From the NCBI GenBank assembly GCA_934630735.1, contig CAKTWK010000004.1, positions 29,718 to 93,717 of the forward strand: a stretch of 64,000 nt of DNA, read 5' to 3'. How positions within the stretch are numbered: position 1 is the stretch's first letter; each line of letters opens with the position of its first letter. The translations under genes were made by a program, and so were the position numbers. Shown here piece by piece: positions 24,408-33,670 of the stretch. The notes under the pieces were generated by a model. The model was given only the letters and a program-made list of their open reading frames with translations, did not search any database and was not told the DNA's origin. The stretch comes from an uncultured Collinsella sp. GTDB taxonomy: Bacteria > Actinomycetota > Coriobacteriia > Coriobacteriales > Coriobacteriaceae.

Positions 24408-25286
24408 CTACTTGAGGAGCTGGGCCATGGCGTTGACGAATTTTTGGACTTGGAGGGTTGGCTCGAGCGGGTAGTGCAGAAAGACCGGCACCTCGCGTCC
24501 GCATAGGAACGGCACGCCCACAAAGGCCGGGTGCACGCCCGACCACGCTCCGCAGGTGAGCACCGCATCGCCCTTTTCCTCCGCCTCGTTAAAGAGCGCA
24601 AAGTCAAAACTGTCCACGTCGATCACGTCCACGCCGCCATCGGCCAACAGGTCGATGCGCAGGCTGTCCATGGCGTCATTGCCGTGACGAAGCACGCGCA
24701 GGCGCATGCCCTCCAGGTCGGCAACCGTGATGCGCGTCTTGCGCGCAAGCGGGCTCGTGCGCGGCACATCAATATAAAACGGTACGTTGACGATAAGGAG
24801 CTTTTGGCAGGCGTCGCCCCAGCGCGGGGTCGAAAAACTCGACTGCGCTACATCCACTTCGCGACCAAGACTGCGCATGACGGTCTCGCGCTCATCGTAG
24901 AGGTCACTCACCGGCACAATCTCAAAGCGCAGTGACGGCTCCAGCTCGTGCACACTCGGCCACATCGACAGCGTCTGGCGCCCCGGGCACATCATCGACA
25001 CGCCCAAGCGCACCGCACCGCCATCGCCCGCCGCACGTCGGGCACGACGCAGTGCGTCCTCGGACTGGCGCATGATCGAGCGCGCGTCGTCCACCAGTAG
25101 TGCACCAGCCGGCGTCACCTTAACGCCCGAGTGCGACCGCTCGAACAGCGTGATGCCGAACTCGGCCTCGAAGCCCGAAACCTGCTTGACGAGCGCCGGG
25201 GTCGACACGCGCAGCTTTGCCGCGGCACGCGAGAAACTTCCCAGCTCCGCGGCGGCCGAAATAGCGTCAAGTCGTCGATCGTACAC
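24408..25286 (-). CDS. LysR-family regulator
   Basis: 292 residues from a GTG start (GGGAG six bases upstream) that yields the typical beginning MYDRRLDAISAAAELGSFS. An ATG 11 codons upstream has no site. The HTH covers residues 10-60 (SRAAAKLRVSTPALVKQVSGFEAEFG) and a substrate-binding domain follows. Divergent from the SDR gene at 25520, with a T-N11-A box in between, so it probably controls the SDR/MFS/Gfo cluster. Co-inducer unknown. Confidence 0.87.
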   Translation of the reverse strand: MYDRRLDAISAAAELGSFSRAAAKLRVSTPALVKQVSGFEAEFGITLFERSHSGVKVTPAGALLVDDARSIMRQSEDALRRARRAAGDGGAVRLGVSMMCPGRQTLSMWPSVHELEPSLRFEIVPVSDLYDERETVMRSLGREVDVAQSSFSTPRWGDACQKLLIVNVPFYIDVPRTSPLARKTRITVADLEGMRLRVLRHGNDAMDSLRIDLLADGGVDVIDVDSFDFALFNEAEEKGDAVLTCGAWSGVHPAFVGVPFLCGREVPVFLHYPLEPTLQVQKFVNAMAQLLK

Positions 25287-25358
25287 GTCAATCTCCCGTT
25301 TTCGCACGCGCGGGCCCACAGCACCGCAGGGGGTCGTTTTCGCAGGTCACGCGCTCAA

Positions 25359-25375
25359 TTGAGAACAAACCTCAA
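25359..25375. promoter_or_regulatory. LysR-type box
   Basis: TTGAGaacaaacCTCAA, a 5-bp-arm palindrome with T-N11-A geometry in the divergent intergenic region between the LysR and SDR genes. This is the standard recognition layout of the family. Confidence 0.55.
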
Positions 25376-25519
25376 TGTACAGTGTAAACCTGCGGTTAAC
25401 GACATTCTAACAAATATGCAATTCACCTGCGCGAACGCTAAGCATACGATAACCAGCGAAAACCACGTGGGTCGGTTAATGGGAGCGACCCACCGGGAGG
25501 CACAAGAAGGGAAGTTCCT

Positions 25520-26401
25520 ATGAGCAATTGGCTTAAGCTCGAGGGCGATGTTTGCGCTGTGACTGGAGCGCTCGGCGGTATGGGCGCCGAAATCTGCCGC
25601 GAGTTCGCCCGCAACGGCGCCAACGTCGTCATGCTCGACCTAGACGAGGAAAAGGTCAAGGCCGCTGCCGCCGACCTCGCTGCCGAGTTTGGCATCCACG
25701 CCGAGGGCTACAAGATGAACGCCACCGACGAGGCCGAGGTTCAGGCCGCCGTCGACGCCACCATCGCCAACTTCGGCCGCGTCGACGTCCTCGTCAACAC
25801 CGCCGGCATCCTGCGCTTCGCCGCTATGGAGGACCTGCCGCTGAGCGACTGGGAGCAGGTACTCAACGTCAACCTCACCGGCTACTTCATCACCTCGCAG
25901 CGCTTTGGTCGCGAGATGATCAAGGCCGGCCAGGGCCGCCTGGTGCACATCTCGACCGTCGCCAGCCACTCCCCCGAGACGTTCTCGGGCGTGTACAGCT
26001 CCACCAAGGCGGGCGTCAACATGATGTCCAAGATGCTCGCCGCCGAGTGGGGCCCCTACGGCGTGCGCTCCAACTGCGTCGAGCCCTGCTTCGTTAAGAC
26101 CCCCATGTCGGCGAGCTTTTACGCCGACCCCGAGGTCGAGAAGAGCCGCAGCCGCCTCATCGCCACGCGCCGCATCGGCGAGGTCAGCGATATCGCCAAC
26201 GCCGTCATGTTCCTGGCGTCCAAGCGCTCGGACTTTACCACCGGCGACGCCATCAAGGTCGATGGCGGCTTCTCCAATATGATGGGCGACCTCACCGCCA
26301 AGCCCGGCGGTCGCCGCGCCTTTGCCGACAACTACCTCAAGAACAAGGGTGTCGAGCTTTGGTCCGACGAGTCCGGCGTCGCAAAGCCGACCGACCAGTA
26401 A
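25520..26401 (+). CDS. Short-chain dehydrogenase/reductase
   Basis: 293 residues. Classical SDR: cofactor loop TGALGGMGAEI (about 15-25), NTAGIL, catalytic Ser in HISTVAS, and Y-x3-K in VYSSTKAG. Asp after the second strand (MLDLDEE) favours NAD(H). The C-terminal 40 residues after the usual VDGGFS motif are an extension (KPGGRRAFADNYLKNKGVEL). First gene of a LysR-controlled cluster with a transporter and a Gfo/Idh/MocA oxidoreductase, suggesting oxidation of an imported polyol, sugar acid or cyclitol. GAAGGGAAG lies upstream of the start. Confidence 0.88.
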   Translation: MSNWLKLEGDVCAVTGALGGMGAEICREFARNGANVVMLDLDEEKVKAAAADLAAEFGIHAEGYKMNATDEAEVQAAVDATIANFGRVDVLVNTAGILRFAAMEDLPLSDWEQVLNVNLTGYFITSQRFGREMIKAGQGRLVHISTVASHSPETFSGVYSSTKAGVNMMSKMLAAEWGPYGVRSNCVEPCFVKTPMSASFYADPEVEKSRSRLIATRRIGEVSDIANAVMFLASKRSDFTTGDAIKVDGGFSNMMGDLTAKPGGRRAFADNYLKNKGVELWSDESGVAKPTDQ

Positions 26402-26467
26402 ACCATCCTGACAGGGAGGTCCCGCGGACACGCCTGCCCCTCCCCCGCATCGATTAGAAAGAGTCCA

Positions 26468-27724
26468 ATGGCTTCCACCAACTCCAACAAGGGTCGCGCC
26501 GTCGTGCTTTCCGCCGCGTGCGTCACCATGTTCTTCATCAGCTCCATCGCGCTGTATTCCGTCGTGAGCAAGAACCTGCTCGCCGTCTACCCCGAGTGGT
26601 CGAGCGCCCTTACCTGGGCTTTCCCGGTCTTTCAGACCATCATGGCCGTGACGGGCATCTTCGCCGGCCGCATCTCCGATAAGATCGGCCCGCGCAACGT
26701 CGTGATTGCCGCCGCCGTGTGCTACGGCCTGGGCTGGTTCATGTCCGGCACCGTCACCGAGCCGTGGCAGTTCTACCTGTGGTTCTCGCTCGTCGCCGCC
26801 GTCGGCAACGGCCTGGGCTACAACCCGGCGCTCACCACCGGCCAAAAGTGGTTCATCGACAAGAAGGGCCTCGCCTCCGGCATCACCCTGGCCGCCTCGA
26901 CCGCCGGCCCCGCTGTGCTGTCCCCGGTGCTCGCCTCGCTGCTCATCCCGAGCCTTGGCATCTTTGGCGCCCTCAAGGCACTCGGCGTCATCTTCTTTGT
27001 GACGATTGCCGCCTCCGCCCTGTTCCTGAAGGCCCCCGAGGCCGGCTGGCTGCCCGAGGGCTTCGAGGCCCCCAAGGGCGGCGCGCATGCCGGCACCTTC
27101 GGCGACCTCACCCCGGGTGAGATGGTCAAGACCCCACGCTTCTGGGTCCTCATCGTCACCTTCGCCTTTGCCGCCACCGCGGGCACCCTGCTCGTGGGCA
27201 AGGTTGCCTCCATCGCCGCCGTCCAGCTCTTCGCCGACCCCACGTGCGCCGCAGCTGTCGCCCTCGGCGGTGTGGTGGTCTCCGTCAACACCTGCGCCAA
27301 CCTGGTCGGTCGTCTGTCCTTTGGCCAGATCATCGACAAGCTCGGCGCCTACAAGTCGCTGCTCATCAGCCTTGTCGTCACCATCGTCGCCCTCGTCATC
27401 ATGTCGATGAGCTTTACGCAGAGCATGTTCTTTGTGGCGCTCGCCCTGCTCGGCTTTAGCTTTGGCGCCCTGCTCGTCATCTACCCGCCGCTCACCGGTG
27501 GCGCCTTTGGCACCAGCAACATCGGCGTCAACTACGGCATCATGTTTTTGGGTTACGCCGCCTCCACCTGGATCAGCCAGCCCATCACCGCCGTGCTGTA
27601 TCACGCCGAGGCCGGCAGCGCCGCCTACCAGCAGTCCTTCTACGGCGCCATTGTGATCGCCGCCATCGCCGTCGTGCTCACCGTCTACATGATGGTCTCC
27701 GACAGCAAGAAGAAATCCGCCTAG
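26468..27724 (+). CDS. MFS transporter, OFA (oxalate/formate antiporter) type
   Basis: 418 residues, 12 transmembrane segments. Features of the OFA subfamily include GRISDKIGPRNVV after TM2, NGLGYNPALTTGQKWFIDKKGLASGI in TM4-loop, and YPPLTGGAFGTSNIGVNYGIMF in TM11. OFA members move small carboxylates. Placed between SDR and Gfo/Idh/MocA genes, it likely imports their substrate. AGAAAGAG lies upstream of the ATG. Confidence 0.87.
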   Translation: MASTNSNKGRAVVLSAACVTMFFISSIALYSVVSKNLLAVYPEWSSALTWAFPVFQTIMAVTGIFAGRISDKIGPRNVVIAAAVCYGLGWFMSGTVTEPWQFYLWFSLVAAVGNGLGYNPALTTGQKWFIDKKGLASGITLAASTAGPAVLSPVLASLLIPSLGIFGALKALGVIFFVTIAASALFLKAPEAGWLPEGFEAPKGGAHAGTFGDLTPGEMVKTPRFWVLIVTFAFAATAGTLLVGKVASIAAVQLFADPTCAAAVALGGVVVSVNTCANLVGRLSFGQIIDKLGAYKSLLISLVVTIVALVIMSMSFTQSMFFVALALLGFSFGALLVIYPPLTGGAFGTSNIGVNYGIMFLGYAASTWISQPITAVLYHAEAGSAAYQQSFYGAIVIAAIAVVLTVYMMVSDSKKKSA

Positions 27725-27731
27725 TTTTACC

Positions 27732-27763
27732 GATGTGACAAAGGGGCTGTCCCTTTGTCACAT
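27732..27763. repeat. REP-like palindrome, family 1 (copy 4)
   Basis: GATGTGACAAAGGGG...CCCTTTGTCACAT, best match to copy 1. It starts eight bases after the MFS stop codon and sits inside the operon, 31 bp before the next ATG. Confidence 0.75.
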
Positions 27764-27793
27764 TTCACCGGTCCCCAGTATTAAGGAGTCGAA

Positions 27794-28834
27794 ATGTCTG
27801 AGCTCAATCCCGTCCGCATTGCCGTTATCGGCGCCGGCGCCATGGGCCGCAACCACATCCGCTTTGTCACCGAGGAGCCCGAGGCCGAGCTCGTCGCCAT
27901 CGCCGACGCCTTTGAGGGCGCCCGCGCCACGGCCGAGGCCGCCGGCGTGCCGTTTTATACCGATCCCGCCCAGATGATGGACGAGGTCAAGCCCGAGGCC
28001 GTCATTATCGCCACCCCCAACGACCTGCACCTGGGCGTTGCCCGCGAGGCCATCAAGCGCAACATCGTGCCGCTGGTCGAAAAGCCAATCTCCAACGACC
28101 TCGAGGATGCTCAGGCCTTCGCCGCCGAGGCCGGGACCGCCGGCGTGCCCGTGCTCGTGGGTCAGCACCGTCGCCACAACCCCTTCGTCAACAAGGCCAA
28201 GGAGATCATCGAGTCCGGCGAGCTGGGCAAGCTCACCGTGTCGAGCTTCCACTATATGATCTATAAGAATGACGAGTACTTCGATGTCGAGTGGCGCCGC
28301 AAGAAGGGTGCCGGCCCGATTCTGGTCAACCTGGTTCACGACGTCGACCTGCTCCGTTACCTGCTGGGCGAGCCCGTTGCCGTCCAGGGCATGCAATCCA
28401 GCGCCGCCCGCGGTTTTGAGACCGAGGACTCCGCCGTGGTCAACGTCCGTTTTGCCGACGGCGCGCTTGCGAGCATGACCATTTCCGACGCCACCGCCAG
28501 CCCCTGGAACTGGGAGGCAACCGCTCGCGAGGATCCGCAGTACCGCCCCTTCGACGCTGACGCCTACTTTATCGGCGGAACCTTGGGCGCCCTTTCGCTG
28601 CCCCGCCTACACCAGTTCTCCTACGACGGCGCCTCCAACTGGCACAAGCCGCTGCAGATGGAGATTCCGGCCGTGGACCCGGCGCTGCCGCACAAGATGC
28701 AGCTCAAGCACTTTGTGAAGGTCGTCCGCCGCGAAGTTGAGCCCGTCGTGACCCCCGCCGATAACGTCAAGACGCTCACGCTTCTCAACGCCATCAAGGA
28801 GGCCGCCGAGACCGGCCAGCTCGTCGAGCTGTAG
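27794..28834 (+). CDS. Gfo/Idh/MocA-family oxidoreductase
   Basis: 346 residues. The N-terminal Rossmann fold has VIGAGAMGRNHI (about 12-23), and the conserved active-site Lys lies in VEKPIS (about 97-102). The C-terminal domain includes VGQHRRHNPFV and NLVHDVDLLRYLLG. Enzymes of this family oxidise sugars, inositols or their acids with NAD(P). AAGGAG precedes the ATG. Third gene of the LysR-linked cluster; acts with the SDR on the same imported compound (inference). Confidence 0.88.
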   Translation: MSELNPVRIAVIGAGAMGRNHIRFVTEEPEAELVAIADAFEGARATAEAAGVPFYTDPAQMMDEVKPEAVIIATPNDLHLGVAREAIKRNIVPLVEKPISNDLEDAQAFAAEAGTAGVPVLVGQHRRHNPFVNKAKEIIESGELGKLTVSSFHYMIYKNDEYFDVEWRRKKGAGPILVNLVHDVDLLRYLLGEPVAVQGMQSSAARGFETEDSAVVNVRFADGALASMTISDATASPWNWEATAREDPQYRPFDADAYFIGGTLGALSLPRLHQFSYDGASNWHKPLQMEIPAVDPALPHKMQLKHFVKVVRREVEPVVTPADNVKTLTLLNAIKEAAETGQLVEL

Positions 28835-28908
28835 CACCTTAGGACAGGCCGCGGCAGAAACCCCATGCCGGGCCCCTCGGTCTGCCACAAATAAGCCCCT
28901 CTTCTTTG

Positions 28909-28942
28909 CCCCGCGAGCAGCCTCATGCCCGCGGGGTATTTT
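28909..28942 (+). terminator. Terminator after Gfo/Idh/MocA gene
   Basis: CCCCGCG / CGCGGGG stem with a 14-nt loop followed by TATTTTG. The remaining 28943-29247 region holds the family 3 element and no gene. Confidence 0.65.
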
Positions 28943-29002
28943 GCTAACTTGCCGACGATTTTTCTGGGGCGGGGGCTATTTTGCACCTCGGCTTGATTCG
29001 TT

Positions 29003-29165
29003 CGCCACGAAATGGGCCTATCTACTACGTTTAACCGATTACCCTCGACCATGCCGAATTTCCTAAAATCAAAAGCGCAGGTAGACGGCTTGCGTATTTT
29101 CGGAAAACCGGGGGGATGGTCGACCCATACGGTTCAAACGTAGTAGATAGACCGTTTTCGTGGCG
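29003..29165. repeat. Long inverted-repeat element, family 3 (copy 2)
   Basis: Outer arms CGCCACGAAATGGGCCTATC... (from 29003) and complement ending CGTTTTCGTGGCG (to 29165), with CTACTACGTTTAA inside the left arm. The core GCGCAGGTAGACGGCTTGC is at about 29079-29096, in the same orientation as copy 1. Ends about 80 bp before the tex start. Confidence 0.8.
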
Positions 29166-29247
29166 CGGCCCCAAAAACAGTCTTTTGGAACGGGTGGTAT
29201 CCTTGGTAGCCCTGTGCCGCAAACGCACCTTAAACGCAAGGAGTCCC

Positions 29248-31395
29248 ATGGATCTTATCGCCCAGCTCGCCCGCGAGCTCAACCTTAAGGCCGCCAACGT
29301 CGAGGCAGCCGTCAAGCTCATCGACGAGGGCAACACCATTCCCTTTATCTCGCGCTACCGCAAGGAAGCAACGGGCGGCATGGACGATGTCGCCCTGCGC
29401 GCGCTCGACGAGCGCCTGTCTTACCTGCGCAATCTTGAGCAGCGCAAAGAGGACGTCATCCTGCTCATCGACGCCCAGGGCAAACTCACGCCCGAGCTCG
29501 AGCAGCAGATTCGCGAAGCCACACAGCTCCAGCGCGTCGAGGACCTCTACAAGCCCTACCGCAAAAAGCGCATGACCCGCGCGCAGAAGGCCCGCGAGGC
29601 AGGCCTGGAGCCGCTCGCCAACATGATCATCATGCAGGCCTCGGCCAAGGGCAGCGCACTCGACGCCGCCGCGGCATACGTCAACGAGGAGGCTGGCTTT
29701 GACACGCCCGAGAAGGCGCTCGCCGGCGCGGCCGACATCGTGGCCGAGACGGTGGCCGAAGACCCGGAGAACGTCACCGACCTGCGCGCCTTTACGCAAA
29801 ACACCGCCGACGTCGTCGTCGAGGCCACCGACCCCGCGGAGAAGACTCCCTACGAGCCCTACTACAACTTTGACGAGCCGCTGCGCCGTATACCCAACCA
29901 CCGCGTGCTGGCTATCGACCGCGGTGAGCGCGAGGGCAAGCTCCGCGTGCGCGTGAACGTCGACGGCGCTGCCGCCACGGCACGCCTCGGCAGCCGTTGG
30001 CCCCGACGCCAAGGCGTGTTTGCCCCCATCTTCGATGCCGCCATCGCCGACGGTTACAAACGCCTCATGGCCCCCTCGCTGGAGCGCGAGGCCCGAGCCA
30101 AACTCACCGTTCGCGCCCAGACAGAGGCCATCAACGTCTTTGCCAAGAATCTCGAGGGCTTGCTCTCGGCACGCCCCGTCCGTGGCGCCCGCGTACTCGC
30201 GCTCGACCCGGGCTACCGCACCGGCTGCAAGGTCGCCGTCATGGACGAGACCGGCAAGCTACTCGACCACGGCGTGGTCTACCCCACCAAGCCGCGCCAC
30301 GACGTTGCCGGTACCAAGCGCGAGCTCGCCCGCCTCGTCAAGAAGGACGGCGTCAACACCATCGTCATCGGCAACGGCACCGCCAGCCGCGAGACCGAGG
30401 AAGTCGTCTCGGAGTTCATTGCCGAGCAGGCGCCCGGGCTGCGCTACACCATCGTCAACGAGGCCGGCGCGTCGGTGTACTCCGCTTCCGAGCTCGCCAG
30501 CCAGGAATATCCCGATCTGGACGTCACCGTGCGCGGCGCCATGAGCCTGGGCCGCCGCCTGCAGGACCCGTTGGCAGAGCTCGTCAAGATTCCGCCCCAG
30601 TCCATCGGCGTGGGCCAGTACCAGCACGACCTTGACCAGGCCGAACTCTCGCGCACCCTGGGCCACGTGGTGGAAGACGTCGTCAACCGCGTGGGCGTCG
30701 ACGTCAATACCGCAAGCGCGAGCCTGCTGGGATACGTATCGGGCATCACGCCAAGCGTGGCCAAGAACATCGTGGCCTACCGCGAGGAAAACGGCGCCTT
30801 TACCGATCGCCGCCAGCTTAGGAAAGTCCCCAAGCTGGGACCCAAGGCATACCTCAACGCCGCAGGCTTCCTGCGCATCAACGGCGGCAAGAACCCGCTC
30901 GACGCGACAAGCGTCCACCCCGAAAGCTACGAGGTGGCCACGTCCGTCCTGGAGCGCGCCGGCGTTCAAGCCAGCGAGCTCAGCCGCGGCGGCGTGCCCG
31001 ACATCGAGCGCCGCCTGGGCAGCATCTCGGCGCTGGCAAGCGACCTGGACTGCGGCACCCTCACGCTCATCGACATTGTCAACGAGCTCAAGAAGCCCGG
31101 CCGCGACCCGCGCGACGACGCACCCGAGGTGGTCTTTAGCCGCTCGGCGCTTTCCATCGACGACCTGGAACCCGGCATGGAGCTCAAGGGCACGGTGCGC
31201 AACGTCGTCGACTTCGGCGCCTTCGTTGACGTGGGCGTGCACCAGGACGGCCTCGTGCACATCTCCAAGCTGGCTAACCGCTTCGTCAAGCACCCGAGCG
31301 ACGTGGTACGCGTCGGCGACACGGTCAAGGTGTGGGTCGAGAAGGTCGATCGCGATCGCAAGAAGATCTCCCTCACCATGGTGCAGGGGAAGTAG
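29248..31395 (+). CDS. tex: Tex-family transcription accessory protein
   Basis: 715 residues. N-terminal Tex domain (LARELNLKAANVEAAVKLIDEGNTIPFISRYRKE), YqgF-like RNase H fold around residue 315 (VLALDPGYRTGCKVAVMD), tandem helix-hairpin-helix near 490-560 (TASASLLGYVSGITPSVAKNIVAYREENG), and a C-terminal S1 RNA-binding domain (GMELKGTVRNVVDFGAFVDVGVHQDGLVHIS). Conserved nucleic-acid-binding protein linked to transcription and RNA turnover. AAGGAG is upstream; a possible 44-codon extension upstream lies in the family 3 repeat and is not coding. Confidence 0.95.
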   Translation: MDLIAQLARELNLKAANVEAAVKLIDEGNTIPFISRYRKEATGGMDDVALRALDERLSYLRNLEQRKEDVILLIDAQGKLTPELEQQIREATQLQRVEDLYKPYRKKRMTRAQKAREAGLEPLANMIIMQASAKGSALDAAAAYVNEEAGFDTPEKALAGAADIVAETVAEDPENVTDLRAFTQNTADVVVEATDPAEKTPYEPYYNFDEPLRRIPNHRVLAIDRGEREGKLRVRVNVDGAAATARLGSRWPRRQGVFAPIFDAAIADGYKRLMAPSLEREARAKLTVRAQTEAINVFAKNLEGLLSARPVRGARVLALDPGYRTGCKVAVMDETGKLLDHGVVYPTKPRHDVAGTKRELARLVKKDGVNTIVIGNGTASRETEEVVSEFIAEQAPGLRYTIVNEAGASVYSASELASQEYPDLDVTVRGAMSLGRRLQDPLAELVKIPPQSIGVGQYQHDLDQAELSRTLGHVVEDVVNRVGVDVNTASASLLGYVSGITPSVAKNIVAYREENGAFTDRRQLRKVPKLGPKAYLNAAGFLRINGGKNPLDATSVHPESYEVATSVLERAGVQASELSRGGVPDIERRLGSISALASDLDCGTLTLIDIVNELKKPGRDPRDDAPEVVFSRSALSIDDLEPGMELKGTVRNVVDFGAFVDVGVHQDGLVHISKLANRFVKHPSDVVRVGDTVKVWVEKVDRDRKKISLTMVQGK

Positions 31396-31418
31396 TGCGC
31401 ACAAAACATGCCACGAGC

Positions 31419-31460
31419 AGAGGGCCCGGACGTCCACTGAGACGTCCGGGCCCTCTTTTA
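31419..31460. terminator. Bidirectional terminator after tex
   Basis: Perfect 16-bp stem (31419-31434 / 31441-31456) with loop CACTGA and a TTTTA tail, between tex and the convergent zinc-ribbon gene. Confidence 0.85.
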
Positions 31461-31484
31461 GATATGGGTTAGAAGATTATTAGA

Positions 31485-32291
31485 TTACAGATTAACCCAT
31501 AAAGCGGGACGGACGGCGAGGTCCGCGTAGACCACGTAGAGGCCGTCGGAGTTCACGTAGCCGTTCGAGGAGACGCCGGCCGCGTCGTACGAGTCGACAC
31601 TCGGCGAGCGAAGCCGCCAGTCGCACGCGTCGTTGTCATCCAAGTCCCAACCCCATTGCTGCTTCAGTCGATCCGTGGGACAGCACTGCCGATCCCTATC
31701 GGACATAAAGTACTTATTTGCCTCGTCGATGGAAAGCAGCGTAGGGGCGCCGCTAATCTCTTTCATCTCATCGCCTGCAAAGGCCTGGGAAGCGAAATCG
31801 TTCTCGAGCCATTTCTTGAGGTCAGAGGAGTTCCAGTCGTTGCCGTCATCCTCATCCGCATTGAACGCGTGGGCATCAAGGGCCTTTTGACTCACGACAT
31901 AGGCACGGTTGCCCTCGACCGCCAGGACGCGCCACTCGATGGGCTCCTTGCCGTTCGAGGCGTTACCGTCTTGCTCGTAGGAGCCAAACTCGACAACATC
32001 GCCCACCTGGCAGCCCTTAAAGGGATTCTTGCTGAACGCGGGGACGACGACGAAGGCGGCGATCAGCACGACGACGATGAAGCCGGCAGCGGCTCCGGCA
32101 ATGAGGAGGGGCAGGACATTCTTGCCGCCGGGCGCGGCAGATGGCTGCACCCGGGCGACCTGCGGTGCGGGCGCGAAGGCGTTCGTCGTCTGTGGCGCGG
32201 GCATGCCGGCGTTCGCATCAAGCGGCGTTCCGCACGCGCCGCAGAACCTGGCCTCATCGATGTTCCTTGTACCGCATTTGGGACAGAACAT
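31485..32291 (-). CDS. Zinc-ribbon membrane protein with DUF6273-like domain
   Basis: 268 residues. The N-terminal zinc ribbon is MFCPKCGTRNIDEARFCGACG (two CxxC pairs). A Pro/Ala-rich linker follows, then one transmembrane helix at about residues 57-81. The C-terminal extracellular domain begins VGDVVEFGSYEQDG...EWRVLAVEGNRAYVVSQKAL and ends YADLAVRPALWVNL, the pattern of DUF6273 proteins; function unknown. AAGGAG lies upstream of the chosen ATG. Probably a single gene, convergent with tex. Confidence 0.8.
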   Translation of the reverse strand: MFCPKCGTRNIDEARFCGACGTPLDANAGMPAPQTTNAFAPAPQVARVQPSAAPGGKNVLPLLIAGAAAGFIVVVLIAAFVVVPAFSKNPFKGCQVGDVVEFGSYEQDGNASNGKEPIEWRVLAVEGNRAYVVSQKALDAHAFNADEDDGNDWNSSDLKKWLENDFASQAFAGDEMKEISGAPTLLSIDEANKYFMSDRDRQCCPTDRLKQQWGWDLDDNDACDWRLRSPSVDSYDAAGVSSNGYVNSDGLYVVYADLAVRPALWVNL

Positions 32292-32517
32292 GGGATCTCC
32301 TTCCTTTCGCTTTTCACACGTTAAGGCTAGGCCCAAGGCAACCAAACTTGTTGCGCAACATGTCTCGGAGGAGAATTTTTCCGCGTGAGCGGGAGGCGGT
32401 CCAGATGACATCGCTCCCCTGCTTATGTCAGCAACAAAAAAGGCGCCGCCCCATCAAAGAGGCGGCACCAACAAGGTCTTATTCAGCTCAGAACCCCCTA
32501 CGAGCAAGGACGTCCTA

Positions 32518-32613
32518 GGCGCGGGGCGAGAGGGCCGGCCCCGTTTGCTCGGCGCGACCCTCGCGAAGCGCGTGAGCGCAGAGTAAACGGGGCCGGCCCT
32601 CTCGTCCCGCGCC
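32518..32613. repeat. GC-rich long hairpin (copy 2)
   Basis: About 33-bp arms (32518-32550 and 32581-32613, few mismatches) including GAGAGGGCCGGCCCCGTTT, with a 30-nt loop that refolds (CTCGCGAAGCGCGTGAG). It lies 28 bp after the minus-strand aldolase stop. The rest of the 32292-32641 gap holds only a weak hairpin near 32441-32470. Confidence 0.75.
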
Positions 32614-32641
32614 GCGGCAGCGCCCGCAGCTCGTGTTCGCC

Positions 32642-33346
32642 CTACGGCAGAATATGGAAGCCGAGCGAGGCGATATCCTTGGCAAAACCGCGGACGGTGT
32701 CGAGCGAGACCTCGTACGGGTCGCGGCCGATGTTCTTGCGCTTGGCCAGAATGCTGTTGGGCACCGTGATGATCTGGCAACCGCAGGCTTCTGCCTGGTA
32801 AATGTTGATAAGCTCGCGCGTGGACGCCCACAGGACCTCGCAGTTGGGTTTAGCGGCGGCCTTCTTGACCGACTCCGTCATAAACGGAATGGGATCGACG
32901 CCGGTGTCGGCGATGCGGCCGGCAAAGAGCGAAATGATGGACGGCGTCTCGGCGTCAACGGCCTCGACCATCTCGTCGACCTGCGTAGGCGTAAAGATGG
33001 TGGTAACGTTGACCTTGATGCCGTCGGCCGAAAGCTTGCGCACCAGCTCGGCGGTGGACTCGCCCTTGGTAGTCACGCACGGAATCTTGACGTAGACGTT
33101 CTCGGCCCAGGTAGCGATCTCGCGGGCCTCGACCTCCATGGTCTCGACGTCGTCGGCAAAGACCTCAAACGACACGGACATGTCGGTGATATGGGCCAGG
33201 ACCTCCTTGGCAAACACGCGGTAATCCGTCACGCCGCCCTTCTTCATAAGGGACGGGTTGGTCGTGAAACCCTGAACGTTGCCGTTCTCGTACATGTCGA
33301 GCATGCCCTCGAGGTTTGCACCGTCAGCGAACACCTTGATTGCCAT
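32642..33346 (-). CDS. Transaldolase/fructose-6-phosphate aldolase-like protein (copy 1)
   Basis: 234 residues, near the size of FSA/short transaldolases. Class I aldolase with the Schiff-base lysine in YVKIPC (about residue 84). Other family blocks are FADGANLEGM, GFTTNPSLM, KVNVTTIFTP and SLFAGRIADTG. The start is set by AAAGGA nine bases upstream and by comparison with the copy at 35941. It is separated from the PTS genes by a terminator at 33580 and therefore probably has its own promoter in 33347-33570. Likely role: interconversion of C3 units and fructose-6-phosphate, or an aldol step on the PTS product. Confidence 0.88.
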   Translation of the reverse strand: MAIKVFADGANLEGMLDMYENGNVQGFTTNPSLMKKGGVTDYRVFAKEVLAHITDMSVSFEVFADDVETMEVEAREIATWAENVYVKIPCVTTKGESTAELVRKLSADGIKVNVTTIFTPTQVDEMVEAVDAETPSIISLFAGRIADTGVDPIPFMTESVKKAAAKPNCEVLWASTRELINIYQAEACGCQIITVPNSILAKRKNIGRDPYEVSLDTVRGFAKDIASLGFHILP

Positions 33347-33579
33347 CTGCCTGATTCCTTTCGTTAGCATACGGCCGATAAACTGCTAAACACTTTACCT
33401 ATGTTTATCAAGGCATGAGCTGCGGGTTTTTATCTTCTCGGCGAACGGTTTTGCAGTTTTACCATTTTTATATCGACACACCAGCAGCAAAACGTTTTTG
33501 CTGATCATCGCGGTTGATTCCGTTCGCGGCGCAGAGACAGCACTTCACCGGTGCGTTTTCACAACCGCTCCAAAACAAA

Positions 33580-33613
33580 AAGCGGTGACGCCTCATTTGA
33601 GACGCCACCGCTT
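33580..33613 (-). terminator. Terminator of the Ula-type PTS operon
   Basis: Stem AAGCGGTGGCGTCTC / GAGGCGTCACCGCTT (minus strand, one mismatch) with tail TTTTGTTTT (33571-33580). The remaining 33347-33570 is AT-rich leader for the downstream aldolase and holds no gene. Confidence 0.8.
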
Positions 33614-33670
33614 CCGTGTAGGAGCCGGTTATCGGAGCTCCGCCCGATTAGGGCTTAACGTATGCCTGGA

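Noticed and set aside
25640..27604. 654-codon minus-strand frame opposite the SDR and OFA-type genes
   Set aside because: Covers two well-supported genes on the other strand and translates to Gly/Asp/His-rich sequence without any domain.
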